From contig NZ_JAJISD010000001.1 in assembly GCF_020880995.1 (NCBI RefSeq), forward strand, positions 310,001-374,000: DNA of 64,000 bases, in the 5' to 3' direction. Source of the DNA: Reyranella aquatilis. Lineage in GTDB: Bacteria; Pseudomonadota; Alphaproteobacteria; Reyranellales; Reyranellaceae. Shown here in pieces: positions 1-8,012 of this stretch (position 1 is its first letter; each line of letters opens with the position of its first letter). A program made the translations under genes and the position numbers. Under the pieces are notes generated by a model. The model searched no databases, had not been told where the DNA came from, and worked only from the letters and a program-made list of their open reading frames with translations.

Positions 1-227
1 AGCTGCGCGGCGCCGGCGAGCTTCTGGGCACCCGCCAGAGCGGCCTGCCCGACATGCGCCTGGCCGACCTGGCGATCCACAACGAGTTGCTGGAGGCCGC
101 GCGCGACGATGCGAGACTGGTGATCGCGCGGGATCCCGACCTGCAGAGCGAGCGCGGCCAGGCCCTGCGCGCCCTGCTCTACCTCTTCCGCCGCGACGAC
201 GCGGTGCGAACCCTGCGAGCGGGTTGA
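1..227 (+). CDS. recG: ATP-dependent DNA helicase RecG, C-terminal fragment
   Basis: Only the last 74 codons lie in the window (reading frame starts at base 3, TGA at 225-227). The stretch RGAGELLGTRQSGLPDMR is the hallmark of the RecG C-terminal helicase region, followed by the usual end with paired acidic and basic residues and an LLYLFRR tail. RecG unwinds branched DNA at stalled forks and recombination intermediates. It converges on the DUF4139 gene, and a strong hairpin separates them. Identification rests on this short conserved end, which is distinctive. Confidence 0.85.
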   Translation, partial: LRGAGELLGTRQSGLPDMRLADLAIHNELLEAARDDARLVIARDPDLQSERGQALRALLYLFRRDDAVRTLRAG

Positions 228-235
228 TCATCTCG

Positions 236-259
236 GCCTCCCCAGCGGACTGGGGAGGC
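236..259. terminator. bidirectional hairpin between recG and DUF4139 gene
   Basis: A perfect 10-bp inverted repeat (236-245 with 250-259) encloses the tetraloop CGGA. It lies between two convergent genes, 8 bases after the recG stop and 6 bases from the opposing stop. There is no clear T tract on either side, so it may act as a stability hairpin or a Rho-assisted end rather than a classic intrinsic terminator. Confidence 0.6.
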
Positions 260-265
260 GAACGA

Positions 266-2299
266 TCAGCCGAGCTGGCTCACATAGGTGCGCAGCGCGG
301 CGCGGGCTTCCTCGACGGTCTTGTCGGCCTCGGCCCGGCGCTTGGCCAGCGCCTCGAGGTCGGTTTCCTGCTTGTCGAGCGTTGCCAGGTAACGCCGCTG
401 CAGGTCGCTGTTCGCCGGCACCCGCGCTAGGTTCTCGCGCAGGCGCGCCTGCTCCTGCACGATCGCCTGCCGCTCGGCATCGACCTGCGTAACCTTGCGC
501 TGGGCCTCGGCCACGGTCTGCTGGAGCTGCAGCACGCGCGTCAGCGCCTCACGCGTCCTGGCGTCGAACTCGCGCGCCTGGGCATAGACGCGGATCTGTT
601 CGGCCGCGCTCTCGACCAAGCGGATCTCCTGCTGCTGCGTCTGCTCCTGCACGACCTCGAAGGTCTGCGTCTGGTCGCCGCCCGGAAGCTGGAACGGGAT
701 GCGGTAGTTGCCCTCGCTCAGTTCGACATCCTTCGCCTCGGGCTTGGTCAGGGTCCAGCCCGGCAGGCGGCGCTGCACCACGACGAGCTGGCGCGGCTCC
801 TTGGCCGGGCCGCGCACGCGATAGACGGTGGTCTGGCGGATGACCCGCGAGAGCCGCAGCGCCCCGTTGGCGATGGTGCCCGACGCCACCCGCTCGGCCT
901 GCGCCACGTCGCGCTCGATGGTGATCTTCTCGTCGAGCGCATAGGCCAGAAGGCGGGTCTCGCCGACCGGGAAGCCCGAGAGGCGCGCATCGCCGACGTA
1001 GGAGACGGACGCGGTCTTATCGCGCTCGTAGAGCGTGATGATGCCCGGCGGCAGGCCGGACTCGCCATCGTTGGTCAGGCGGATCGCGGCCAGCGGATTG
1101 CGCGCTGCGGCGTCGGCCTGATAGAGCGCCAGCCGCTGCGCGGGCACCTGGCGGTCGACGATCGGAATCGAGAGCGTGCGGCCGTTCTCGACGCTCACGG
1201 CGCGCGGGAACTTGAAGATCACCTGCGTGGCGGCGTCGCTGGCCTCGATCTGCTCGGCGGCGGCAGCCATCTCCGCGGGCGGCGGCGGCGGAGGCGCCAT
1301 TGCGGGTGATGCCACGGAGCGTTCCTGCTGCGCGCGGTACGGCGCGGGCGCCGGCATCGGCGGCGGCGCGTTGGCGCGCTTCTGGTCGGCGGCGACACCG
1401 CCGCGATCGATGCCCGGCATCAGGCGGCCGGCGATCTCGACGGGTACTTCGGGGCGCGTCACGTAATAGGCATTGTAGAGCGCCTGATGGAACGCGACCG
1501 GCCGGCCCGACACGAGCGTCAGCTCGACATCCTTCCAGTCCTGGCCGCTCATGTTCTCGACGATGGCCCAGCCCTGCAGCGCCGAGCGCGCCGCCGTGGG
1601 ATCCGCGCCGAGCGTCAGCCGGTACGAAGCCTTCCAGACCGGCGCCTCGACGATGTAGGCGACGCGAACCGTGCGCTTGCCCTGGCCACGCATCGAGAGG
1701 TCGATGGTGCGGGCATCCTTGGCGCGGTTGCCCTGGATCGCGACCAGCGCCTGCCCGACCTTGTCGCGCAACGCAGGATCGGCGAACTGCAGATTCTCGG
1801 CTTCCTCGAGGATGAACTGCTGCAGGCCACGGTCGGTGTAGAGCGTGACCCGCGTGCGCTTCATCGTGCCCTTGTTCTCGGGCAGCAGGAGCGTGTCCTC
1901 CTCGACCGAGACGATGCGGCCGGTGAGCGCGCGGCTGCCGCCGATAGTGACCTGCGCGCCCTTCAGGGTCTGCAACAGCTCGGCCGGCGATCCCAGCGAA
2001 CCCTGGTCGAACGGCAGGTCCTTGAAAGCCTGCGCCAGGGGCTCGCGCCCGGGCAGGCTCAAGCCGCCGACGCCGCCCTTGTCGTCATAGACCACGAGGC
2101 TTTTCAGAACGTCGTCCACCTGACCCAGTGACACGGTGAGCTTCAGCGTGGCGTCGCCCTCGACGGTCGCCTCGTACTCGAAGTAGCCCAGCCCGCCGGA
2201 GGACAGCATGACGCGCTTCAGCGCAAGATCCTGGGCAAAGGCAAAGGTCGGGAATGCAAGCAGGCCCAGCAGGGCCACGACGTTCATCAAAAGGCGCAT
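266..2299 (-). CDS. secreted DUF4139 domain protein
   Basis: The 677-residue product begins with a clear Sec signal peptide (about residues 1-22, cleavage after FAFA). An N-terminal beta-rich part, which tracks DUF4139 family proteins (the family also includes MuiA-like proteins), leads to a low-complexity linker rich in Pro, Ala and Met near residues 310-350. A second beta-rich DUF4139 region follows, and the last 110 residues are a heptad-like coiled coil rich in Gln, Glu and Arg. Family members are exported proteins of uncertain role. The start is chosen for the signal peptide. The gene stands alone: 118 bases separate it from the operon behind it. No enzyme motif is visible, so no reaction is proposed. 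Confidence 0.75.
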   Translation of the reverse strand: MRLLMNVVALLGLLAFPTFAFAQDLALKRVMLSSGGLGYFEYEATVEGDATLKLTVSLGQVDDVLKSLVVYDDKGGVGGLSLPGREPLAQAFKDLPFDQGSLGSPAELLQTLKGAQVTIGGSRALTGRIVSVEEDTLLLPENKGTMKRTRVTLYTDRGLQQFILEEAENLQFADPALRDKVGQALVAIQGNRAKDARTIDLSMRGQGKRTVRVAYIVEAPVWKASYRLTLGADPTAARSALQGWAIVENMSGQDWKDVELTLVSGRPVAFHQALYNAYYVTRPEVPVEIAGRLMPGIDRGGVAADQKRANAPPPMPAPAPYRAQQERSVASPAMAPPPPPPAEMAAAAEQIEASDAATQVIFKFPRAVSVENGRTLSIPIVDRQVPAQRLALYQADAAARNPLAAIRLTNDGESGLPPGIITLYERDKTASVSYVGDARLSGFPVGETRLLAYALDEKITIERDVAQAERVASGTIANGALRLSRVIRQTTVYRVRGPAKEPRQLVVVQRRLPGWTLTKPEAKDVELSEGNYRIPFQLPGGDQTQTFEVVQEQTQQQEIRLVESAAEQIRVYAQAREFDARTREALTRVLQLQQTVAEAQRKVTQVDAERQAIVQEQARLRENLARVPANSDLQRRYLATLDKQETDLEALAKRRAEADKTVEEARAALRTYVSQLG

Positions 2300-2320
2300 T
2301 CATTCTCCCGGGCGATGCTC

Positions 2321-2333
2321 GATCAGCCTGATC
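2321..2333. promoter_or_regulatory. small palindrome upstream of the DUF4139 gene
   Basis: GATCAG-C-CTGATC is a perfect 6-1-6 inverted repeat, 22 to 34 bases upstream of the DUF4139 start codon, inside the 118-base gap between that gene and the sufU-like stop. It could be an operator half-site pair or part of the leader. I see no convincing -35/-10 pair around it. Confidence 0.25.
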
Positions 2334-2417
2334 GGCGACTGTGACACGAGCGCGGCGATGCCGCGACGAAACTGGGGGCTGGACAGTGCCCCTCGAGGGA
2401 GCGCGCCACGCCAGGGG

Positions 2418-2825
2418 TTAGGCTAAAGCGTCCTTGAGGGCTTCAAGCGGCAGCAACACGCAGTCCTGGCGTGACTTGTGAGCGGCCACGGGGGCAAAGG
2501 CTGAGAACGGTTCGTGCGTCTCGCCCGGCTCGCGGCCGAGCGCGCGTTCGGCGTCGTGGCGCAGTTCGGCGATGCCTGTGGCATCCCGGCCGACGGCGAC
2601 TGCCGACAGCGCCGAGGCCGAGGCCTGGCACAGGAGACAGCCGCGCACCTGGTGGGCGATCTCGGCGATGCGCCCTTCCCCGTCCAGCTTCACATCGACG
2701 ATCACGCGATCGCCGCACAGCGGATTGTCGCGCCGGACCGTCTTCGTCGGGTTCTCGAGCTTTCCGGCACCGGTCTTCGCCTTGGCGAGCGCCACGATGC
2801 GCTCCTGGTAGAGCTGGTCGTTCAT
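2418..2825 (-). CDS. SufU/NifU-like iron-sulfur scaffold or sulfur acceptor
   Basis: 135 residues, the normal size for the SufU/IscU family. Three conserved cysteines appear in the expected order: NPLCGD near residue 37, GCLLCQAS near 61-64, and one in KSRQDC near residue 123. The protein takes persulfide sulfur from a cysteine desulfurase. Its ATG overlaps the sufS stop as ATGA, so the two are translationally coupled. Lying at the end of a CoxD/CoxE/XdhC operon, it may relay sulfur to the molybdenum cofactor rather than serve general Fe-S assembly; that last point is inference. Confidence 0.82.
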   Translation of the reverse strand: MNDQLYQERIVALAKAKTGAGKLENPTKTVRRDNPLCGDRVIVDVKLDGEGRIAEIAHQVRGCLLCQASASALSAVAVGRDATGIAELRHDAERALGREPGETHEPFSAFAPVAAHKSRQDCVLLPLEALKDALA

Positions 2826-4042
2826 CGCAGCGTCTTCGCGGCATGCGCGACCCCGGCCAGCAGGGCATCAATATCGCTATTGTCGTTGTAGGGCGCCATC
2901 GACACGCGCGTGGTGCCATCGAGGTCGAACCGGTCCATCAACGGCTGCGCGCAGTGATGGCCGGCACGCACCGCAACACCAAACGAATCGAGCGTCTGCG
3001 CCACGTCGTGGGGATGCACCCCGTCCAGCATGAAGGAGACGACAGGATAACGGTTCTGCAGGCTGGCCGGACCGAAAATCTGCGTCCCGTCGATCTTCTG
3101 CAACCCGTCCATGAGCCGCTGCACGAGCGCCATCTCGTGATCGTGCGCGCCCGTCCAGTCGAGCGCCTGCATCCAGGCGCAGGCCGCACCCAGACCGATC
3201 GCCGGGCCGATCGCCGGCGTCCCCGCCTCGAAACGGCGCGGCGACGGCGCCCATGTCGTCTCGGCCAGCGTGACGCGGCCGATCATCGAGCCGCCGCCCA
3301 TGAACGGCGGCATCGCGTCGAGAAGCTCCGGTCGTCCCCACAGCACGCCGATGCCGTTCGGCCCATACGCCTTGTGACCGGCAAAGGCGTAGAAATCGAC
3401 ACCCAGCGACGGCAGGTCGAGCGGCCCGTGCGGCGCGCGCTGGGCGCCGTCGAGCATCACCCGGGCGCCGACCGATTTCGCCGCCTCGACGACGGCCCGC
3501 ACGTCGAGAAGGGCACCGGTCACGTTGGAGACGTGCGCCAGTGACACCAGCTTCGTGCGCGGTGTCAGCAGGCGCGGCAGCGCCTCGAGATCGATGCGGC
3601 CGTCGGTCGTGACCGGCAGCATGTCGAGCTCGATGCCCGCCCGTGACCGCAGCAACTGCCACGGGACGATGTTGGAATGGTGCTCGATCTCCGACAGCAG
3701 GATGCGGTCGCCGGGCTTCAGGAGCGAGCCGTAGGAATAGGCCACGAGATTGATCGCCGCGGTGCAGCCGCCGGTGAAGACGATCTCCATGGTCGGGACG
3801 CCGAGGAACGTCGCGACCTGGGCACGGGCGTTCTCGTAGGACTCGGTGGCGCGTTCGGCGAGGCGATGCACGCCGCGCAGCACGTTGGCGCGGCCGGTCG
3901 TCTCGTAGTGTCGCACGGCGTCGATCACCGCCAGCGGCGTCTGCGCCGAGGCGCCGTTGTCGAGATAGTGGACCGGCAGCCCGTCGATGATCTCCGACAG
4001 GATCGGGAACTGGCCGCGAACGGCGGCGACGTCGAAACTCAT
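2822..4042 (-). CDS. sufS: cysteine desulfurase, SufS type
   Basis: 406 residues, full length for a class V aminotransferase-fold desulfurase. The PLP lysine is in FAGHKAYGPNGIGVL. The catalytic cysteine is in VRAGHHCAQPLMDRF near residue 367, the short-loop RxGHHCAQP form typical of group II (SufS/CsdA) enzymes. It converts L-cysteine to alanine plus an enzyme-bound persulfide. It overlaps the SufU-like gene by 4 bases and lies 10 bases after the molybdopterin-binding cytidylyltransferase gene. None of sufB, sufC or sufD is nearby, which separates it from a normal suf operon. Confidence 0.9.
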   Translation of the reverse strand: MSFDVAAVRGQFPILSEIIDGLPVHYLDNGASAQTPLAVIDAVRHYETTGRANVLRGVHRLAERATESYENARAQVATFLGVPTMEIVFTGGCTAAINLVAYSYGSLLKPGDRILLSEIEHHSNIVPWQLLRSRAGIELDMLPVTTDGRIDLEALPRLLTPRTKLVSLAHVSNVTGALLDVRAVVEAAKSVGARVMLDGAQRAPHGPLDLPSLGVDFYAFAGHKAYGPNGIGVLWGRPELLDAMPPFMGGGSMIGRVTLAETTWAPSPRRFEAGTPAIGPAIGLGAACAWMQALDWTGAHDHEMALVQRLMDGLQKIDGTQIFGPASLQNRYPVVSFMLDGVHPHDVAQTLDSFGVAVRAGHHCAQPLMDRFDLDGTTRVSMAPYNDNSDIDALLAGVAHAAKTLR

Positions 4043-4052
4043 CGGGAAAAAC

Positions 4053-5705
4053 TCATGCAGTGCTCCGCGCCCGCCAGGCGGCCAGTGCCTCGGGCGTGTC
4101 GATGTCGGTGATGGCGGCCTCGCCGGTCATCTCGACCTCACAGACGAGATCGGCATGTTCGCCGATCAGATGCTTGGCACCGCTGTCGCCCGACAGCTTC
4201 GCCATCTCGGGAAAGAAGCGCCGCGCCCACAGCACCGGATTGCCGCGCTTGCCGCCCACCGTCGGCACGCAGATCGCGCGCCCCTCGACGGGGCTGAAGG
4301 CGGCCATCAGGCGATTGAGGAGCGGCGCCCCGACGCCCGGCATGTCGCCCAGTTGGACCACCGCCGCATCGACCGTCGTCGGCAACGCGCCGATGCCGGC
4401 CCGGACCGAGGTACTGAGGCCTTGGGCGAAATCCGGATTGGTGACGAAGCGCACGCGCGAGCGCGGCTGGACCGCCTTCTCGACCGCCGCACGGACATCG
4501 TCGGCCATGTGGCCCAGCACCACGACGACCTCGACCGCCTGCGAGGCGAGCGCCGCCTTCACCGCATGGACGACCAGCGGCGCGCCTTCGGCTTCGGCCA
4601 GCAGCTTGTTCGGCCCGCCCATGCGCGTCGAGCGGCCGGCCGCCAGCACCAGCACCGCCACGCGCGGCGCCTGCTGCGGGCCCGCCTCCTCCGAGTCCGT
4701 CTCGTCGCGCGGCTGCGGCCGGCTGGGAATTTCCGCCAGCAGGCCGCCCGAGCCCATGCGCACGATCTCGGCGCGGCCGACCGGCAGGCGCGCGGCCAGC
4801 CGCTCCAGCACCATGTCGAAGCCGTTATACTTGGGCGACTTGGCGCAGCCCGGCAGGCCGAGCACCGGCTTGCCGTCGAGTTCCGCCGTGAGCAGCAGAT
4901 TGCCGGGATCGACCGGCATCCCGAAATGGATGACCTTGCCGCCCGCCGCCTCGATGCCGGCCGGCACCACGTCGTTGCGATCGACGATGGCCGACGCGCC
5001 GGCGATCAGAAAGAGGTCGCAGCCCTCGGCCTTCAGCTCCGCCAGGGCGTCCGCGATGGCCTTTGCGTCGTGGGCGACGCGACGCTCGCCGTTGAGCGTG
5101 CTGCCGAGCGAGGTCAGGCGCTTGGTCGTCGTGCCGACGGCCTTGTCGAGAACCTTGTCGCGCGTGCCCGGGAGCTTCGTCTGAACGAGACCGGCGCGCA
5201 TCGCGTGGAACGGCGCGACCGAGATCATCGGCCGGTTCGCGGCCTTCGCGACATCGACGGCGCGGGCCACGGCGGCTTTCGGCGCGCCGTAGGGAATGAT
5301 CTTCACAGTCGCCACCATCTGGCGCGGTTCGACCCGGGCGAAGGGCGGCAGGGTCGCGACCGTCACGGACTCGTCCAGTTCGTTCAGCGCGTCGATGCGC
5401 TCCTGGTCGAGCACCGCCAGTCCGGCCTCGCGGGCGAAATGATTGCAGCGGCCGGTAAAGGCCGCCGTGACATCGATCCCCTCGCCCGCGAGCGCTCTGG
5501 CGACCGTTGCGGCCGCCTCGTCCTCATGCATGTCGTCGGCGTCGAGTCGCGCGGCGACCACGGTCGAGACACCGGCTTGCTTCAGGCGCGCGATATCCTC
5601 ATCCGAGAGGATGCGGCCCTTCGAGAAATTGACGCCGTTCGCGCGCCAGCTGTGCGCCAGGATGGCGCCGGCGGCCTCGTCGATCGGTGTCTCGCCGAAT
5701 CTCAC
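4053..5705 (-). CDS. molybdopterin-binding / MocA-like nucleotidyltransferase fusion
   Basis: A 550-residue two-domain protein. Residues 1 to about 335 resemble the MoaB/MogA-type molybdopterin-binding fold, with an LFLIAGASAIVDRNDVVPAG segment and a GLPGCAKSPKYNGFD loop. Residues from about 345 form a MobA/MocA nucleotidyltransferase, shown by LAAGRSTRMGGPNKLL and a VVQLGDMPGV metal-binding loop. Such fusions are thought to add CMP to molybdopterin to make the cytosine dinucleotide cofactor used by xanthine-oxidase-family enzymes. The gene overlaps xdhC by 4 bases. Domain assignment is firm; the exact nucleotide (CTP) is inferred from the Cox/XdhC context. Confidence 0.82.
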   Translation of the reverse strand: MRFGETPIDEAAGAILAHSWRANGVNFSKGRILSDEDIARLKQAGVSTVVAARLDADDMHEDEAAATVARALAGEGIDVTAAFTGRCNHFAREAGLAVLDQERIDALNELDESVTVATLPPFARVEPRQMVATVKIIPYGAPKAAVARAVDVAKAANRPMISVAPFHAMRAGLVQTKLPGTRDKVLDKAVGTTTKRLTSLGSTLNGERRVAHDAKAIADALAELKAEGCDLFLIAGASAIVDRNDVVPAGIEAAGGKVIHFGMPVDPGNLLLTAELDGKPVLGLPGCAKSPKYNGFDMVLERLAARLPVGRAEIVRMGSGGLLAEIPSRPQPRDETDSEEAGPQQAPRVAVLVLAAGRSTRMGGPNKLLAEAEGAPLVVHAVKAALASQAVEVVVVLGHMADDVRAAVEKAVQPRSRVRFVTNPDFAQGLSTSVRAGIGALPTTVDAAVVQLGDMPGVGAPLLNRLMAAFSPVEGRAICVPTVGGKRGNPVLWARRFFPEMAKLSGDSGAKHLIGEHADLVCEVEMTGEAAITDIDTPEALAAWRARSTA

Positions 5706-6430
5706 GCTGCCGCGACCTTCGGCGCCGACAGCGCTTCGAGACGGCGCGCCCGCACCTCGATGATCTGGCCCAGGATCGACACGGCGATCTCGGCCGGCGA
5801 CTTCGCGCCGATGTTGAGGCCAACCGGCCCATGGACGCGGGCGAACATCTCCTCGGTGATGCCGACCTCGGCCAGGCGCTCCTTGCGCTTGGCATGTGTG
5901 CGCCGACTGCCGAGCGCACCGACATAGAAAACGTCGGACTTAAGCGCCGATTCGAGGGCCGGATCGTCCAGCTTGGGATCGTGAGTCAGCGTCACGATGG
6001 CGGTCGAACTGTCGAGCCCCATGGCCTGGAACGCCTCGTCCGCCCAGTCCTGGATCACCTTCACGCCCGGGAAGCGCTGGGTGGTGGCCCAGGCGCCGCG
6101 CGGATCGACGACCGTGACGTCGAACTCGAGCATGGCCGCCATCGGTGCCAGCGACTGCGCGATGTGCACGGCGCCGACGATGATCAACCGCGGCGGCGGC
6201 ACGTAGACGTTCAGGAAGATCTTGGCGCCGCCGACATCGATTGTCTCGCTCTTGCCGATATCCATGGCGCGCTGCGCGGCCGCGACGATCGCGGCATCGC
6301 CCGACAGTTCGCCCCTGGCGTCGTCGCGATAGACCAGTGCTTCCGCCGCATCGCTGAGACGCGTGGCGAGCGTGACCGCGCGACGCTTGGTGCGCGCCTC
6401 CTGGAGCGCGGCGAGGGTTTCGGTCTTCAT
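5702..6430 (-). CDS. XdhC-family protein, C-terminal Rossmann half
   Basis: 242 residues carrying the XdhC C-terminal domain: a Rossmann-like core with LIIVGAVHIAQSLAPMA and VVDPRGAWATTQRFPG, then ALGSRRTHAKRKERL and the end piece GPVGLNIGAKSPAEIAVSI. In canonical XdhC/CoxF proteins this domain binds the sulfurated Mo cofactor and hands it to the apoenzyme. The N-terminal XdhC/CoxI domain is on the neighbouring gene, and the two reading frames touch (stop TGA and start ATG share a base at 6430). The pair therefore acts as a split XdhC. Confidence 0.85.
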   Translation of the reverse strand: MKTETLAALQEARTKRRAVTLATRLSDAAEALVYRDDARGELSGDAAIVAAAQRAMDIGKSETIDVGGAKIFLNVYVPPPRLIIVGAVHIAQSLAPMAAMLEFDVTVVDPRGAWATTQRFPGVKVIQDWADEAFQAMGLDSSTAIVTLTHDPKLDDPALESALKSDVFYVGALGSRRTHAKRKERLAEVGITEEMFARVHGPVGLNIGAKSPAEIAVSILGQIIEVRARRLEALSAPKVAAA

Positions 6431-6750
6431 CAGTTCACCTTCTCGACGAAGACCTGGACCTTGCCGCCGCAGGCGAGGCCGACATCCCAGGCCTGCTCGT
6501 CGGTGACGCCGAAATCGAGCAGGCGGGGCTTGCCGTCCTTGATGGCGTCGAGCGCCTCCTTGACGACGGCACCCTCGATGCAGCCGCCGGAGACCGAGCC
6601 CACCATGTTGCCGGCATCATCGACGCCGAGCTGGCTGCCGACGGGGCGCGGCGAGGATCCCCAGGTGACGATCACGGTGGCGACGGCGACGCCCTTGCCG
6701 TCGGCCTTCCACTTGCCGACCTGGTCGAGAACTTCCAGCGCGTCGCTCAT
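6430..6750 (-). CDS. XdhC/CoxI-type N-terminal domain protein
   Basis: 106 residues consisting only of the XdhC_CoxI domain. GSSPRPVGSQLGV, then GSVSGGCIEGAVV with its invariant cysteine, and GLACGGKVQVFVE near the end match the family closely. It serves as half of the cofactor insertion chaperone whose other half is encoded directly downstream. It begins 3 bases after the coxE stop, inside the same transcription unit. Confidence 0.85.
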   Translation of the reverse strand: MSDALEVLDQVGKWKADGKGVAVATVIVTWGSSPRPVGSQLGVDDAGNMVGSVSGGCIEGAVVKEALDAIKDGKPRLLDFGVTDEQAWDVGLACGGKVQVFVEKVN

Positions 6751-6753
6751 GGT

Positions 6754-8004
6754 CTACTCCTTGCGAAGGTCGGTCTGCCATCCCGCCAGGCGCCGGTCGG
6801 CGCCGACGGCGCTCGATCCGAGGGCTTCGATGAGGCCCGACAGGCTTTCCAGATTGTGGACCGGCCGGAACTCGTCGACATGCGGCAGCATGGCCTTGTT
6901 GCCCTGAGATTTGGGCTCGTAGCCCCCGTACCGCAAGAGCGGGTTGAGCCAGATCATGCGTGAGCAGGACTTATGCAGGCGTTCCATTTCCTCATCCAGG
7001 CCGGACGCGCCCTCGCGATCGAGCCCGTCGGTGATGAGGAGAACGACCGCCCCCTGCCCCAGCACGCGGCGCGACCACTTGTTGTTGAACTCGTGCAGCG
7101 CCTGGCCGATGCGCGTGCCGCCCGACCAGTCCTCGACCTGCGCCGAGGCCTTCTGCAAGGCGATGTCGACGTCGCGATTGCGCAGCGCCCGCGTCACGTT
7201 CGACAGGCGTGTGCCGAAGGTGAAGCAATAGACCCGGTCGCGATCGTTGGTGATGGCGTGCATGAAATGCAGGAACATCCGCGTGTAGCGGGCCATCGAC
7301 CCGGAGATGTCGCACAGGATGACCAGCGGCGGCGGCCGGCGGCGCGGTTCGCGCCGTGACAGCTCCGTCAGCCCTTCCGGACGCATGGCGCGGCGCAGGG
7401 AGGCGCGGAAGTCGATCCGCGGCCCGCGACGCGCCGGCTGGTAACGGCGCGTGCGCCGCTCCGGTACCGGCAGGCGCAGCCGCGCGATGGCGCGCAGCGC
7501 GGCGTCGATCTCGGCCTGCGACATCTGCTCGAAGTCGCGCGTCTGCAGGACTTCGCGGTCCGACACGGTGAAGGTCGCCTCGACCTCGACTTCCGGCGGC
7601 TCCTCGGACTGCTCCGGCGCCTCGCCCTGCCCCGGCTGCAGAGCTTCCTGCAGGCGCCGGCTGAGCTGTTTGCCCTTGTCCTGCTCGGCCGGCACGCCGA
7701 TCTGGGGTAGCAGCATGTCCATCATCTTCTCGAGCAGGCGCGGATTGCGCCAGTAGACGTGGAACGCCTGGTCGAAGATCTCGCGCTGGTCGCGGCGGTT
7801 CACGAACACCGAATGAAGCGTCCAGTAGAAATCGTCGCGATTGCGCAGCCCCGCCGCCTCCACCGCTTCGATCGCACGCAGGATCTGCCCCGGCCCGACG
7901 CGCAGCCCGGCCGTGCGCAAGGTCCGCGCGAAGTGCACGATGTTGCTGGCAAGCTTGCCGCCGCGCGGCTCAGGCCTCGCCGATGTTTCGGGCAGCGCGT
8001 CCAT
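6754..8004 (-). CDS. coxE: CoxE-like VWA-domain protein
   Basis: 416 residues with a von Willebrand A domain. The MIDAS metal site DISGSMARY lies near residues 230-238, and VVLLITDGLDREG supplies the third MIDAS aspartate. The N-terminal half is Arg/Glu rich and mostly helical, as in CoxE proteins. CoxE works with the AAA+ ATPase CoxD in maturing the Mo(-Cu) centre of aerobic CO dehydrogenase-like enzymes. It lies 8 bases after coxD, in the order known from cox clusters, but coxM, coxS and coxL are absent here. Confidence 0.85.
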   Translation of the reverse strand: MDALPETSARPEPRGGKLASNIVHFARTLRTAGLRVGPGQILRAIEAVEAAGLRNRDDFYWTLHSVFVNRRDQREIFDQAFHVYWRNPRLLEKMMDMLLPQIGVPAEQDKGKQLSRRLQEALQPGQGEAPEQSEEPPEVEVEATFTVSDREVLQTRDFEQMSQAEIDAALRAIARLRLPVPERRTRRYQPARRGPRIDFRASLRRAMRPEGLTELSRREPRRRPPPLVILCDISGSMARYTRMFLHFMHAITNDRDRVYCFTFGTRLSNVTRALRNRDVDIALQKASAQVEDWSGGTRIGQALHEFNNKWSRRVLGQGAVVLLITDGLDREGASGLDEEMERLHKSCSRMIWLNPLLRYGGYEPKSQGNKAMLPHVDEFRPVHNLESLSGLIEALGSSAVGADRRLAGWQTDLRKE

Positions 8005-8012
8005 CCTGCCGC

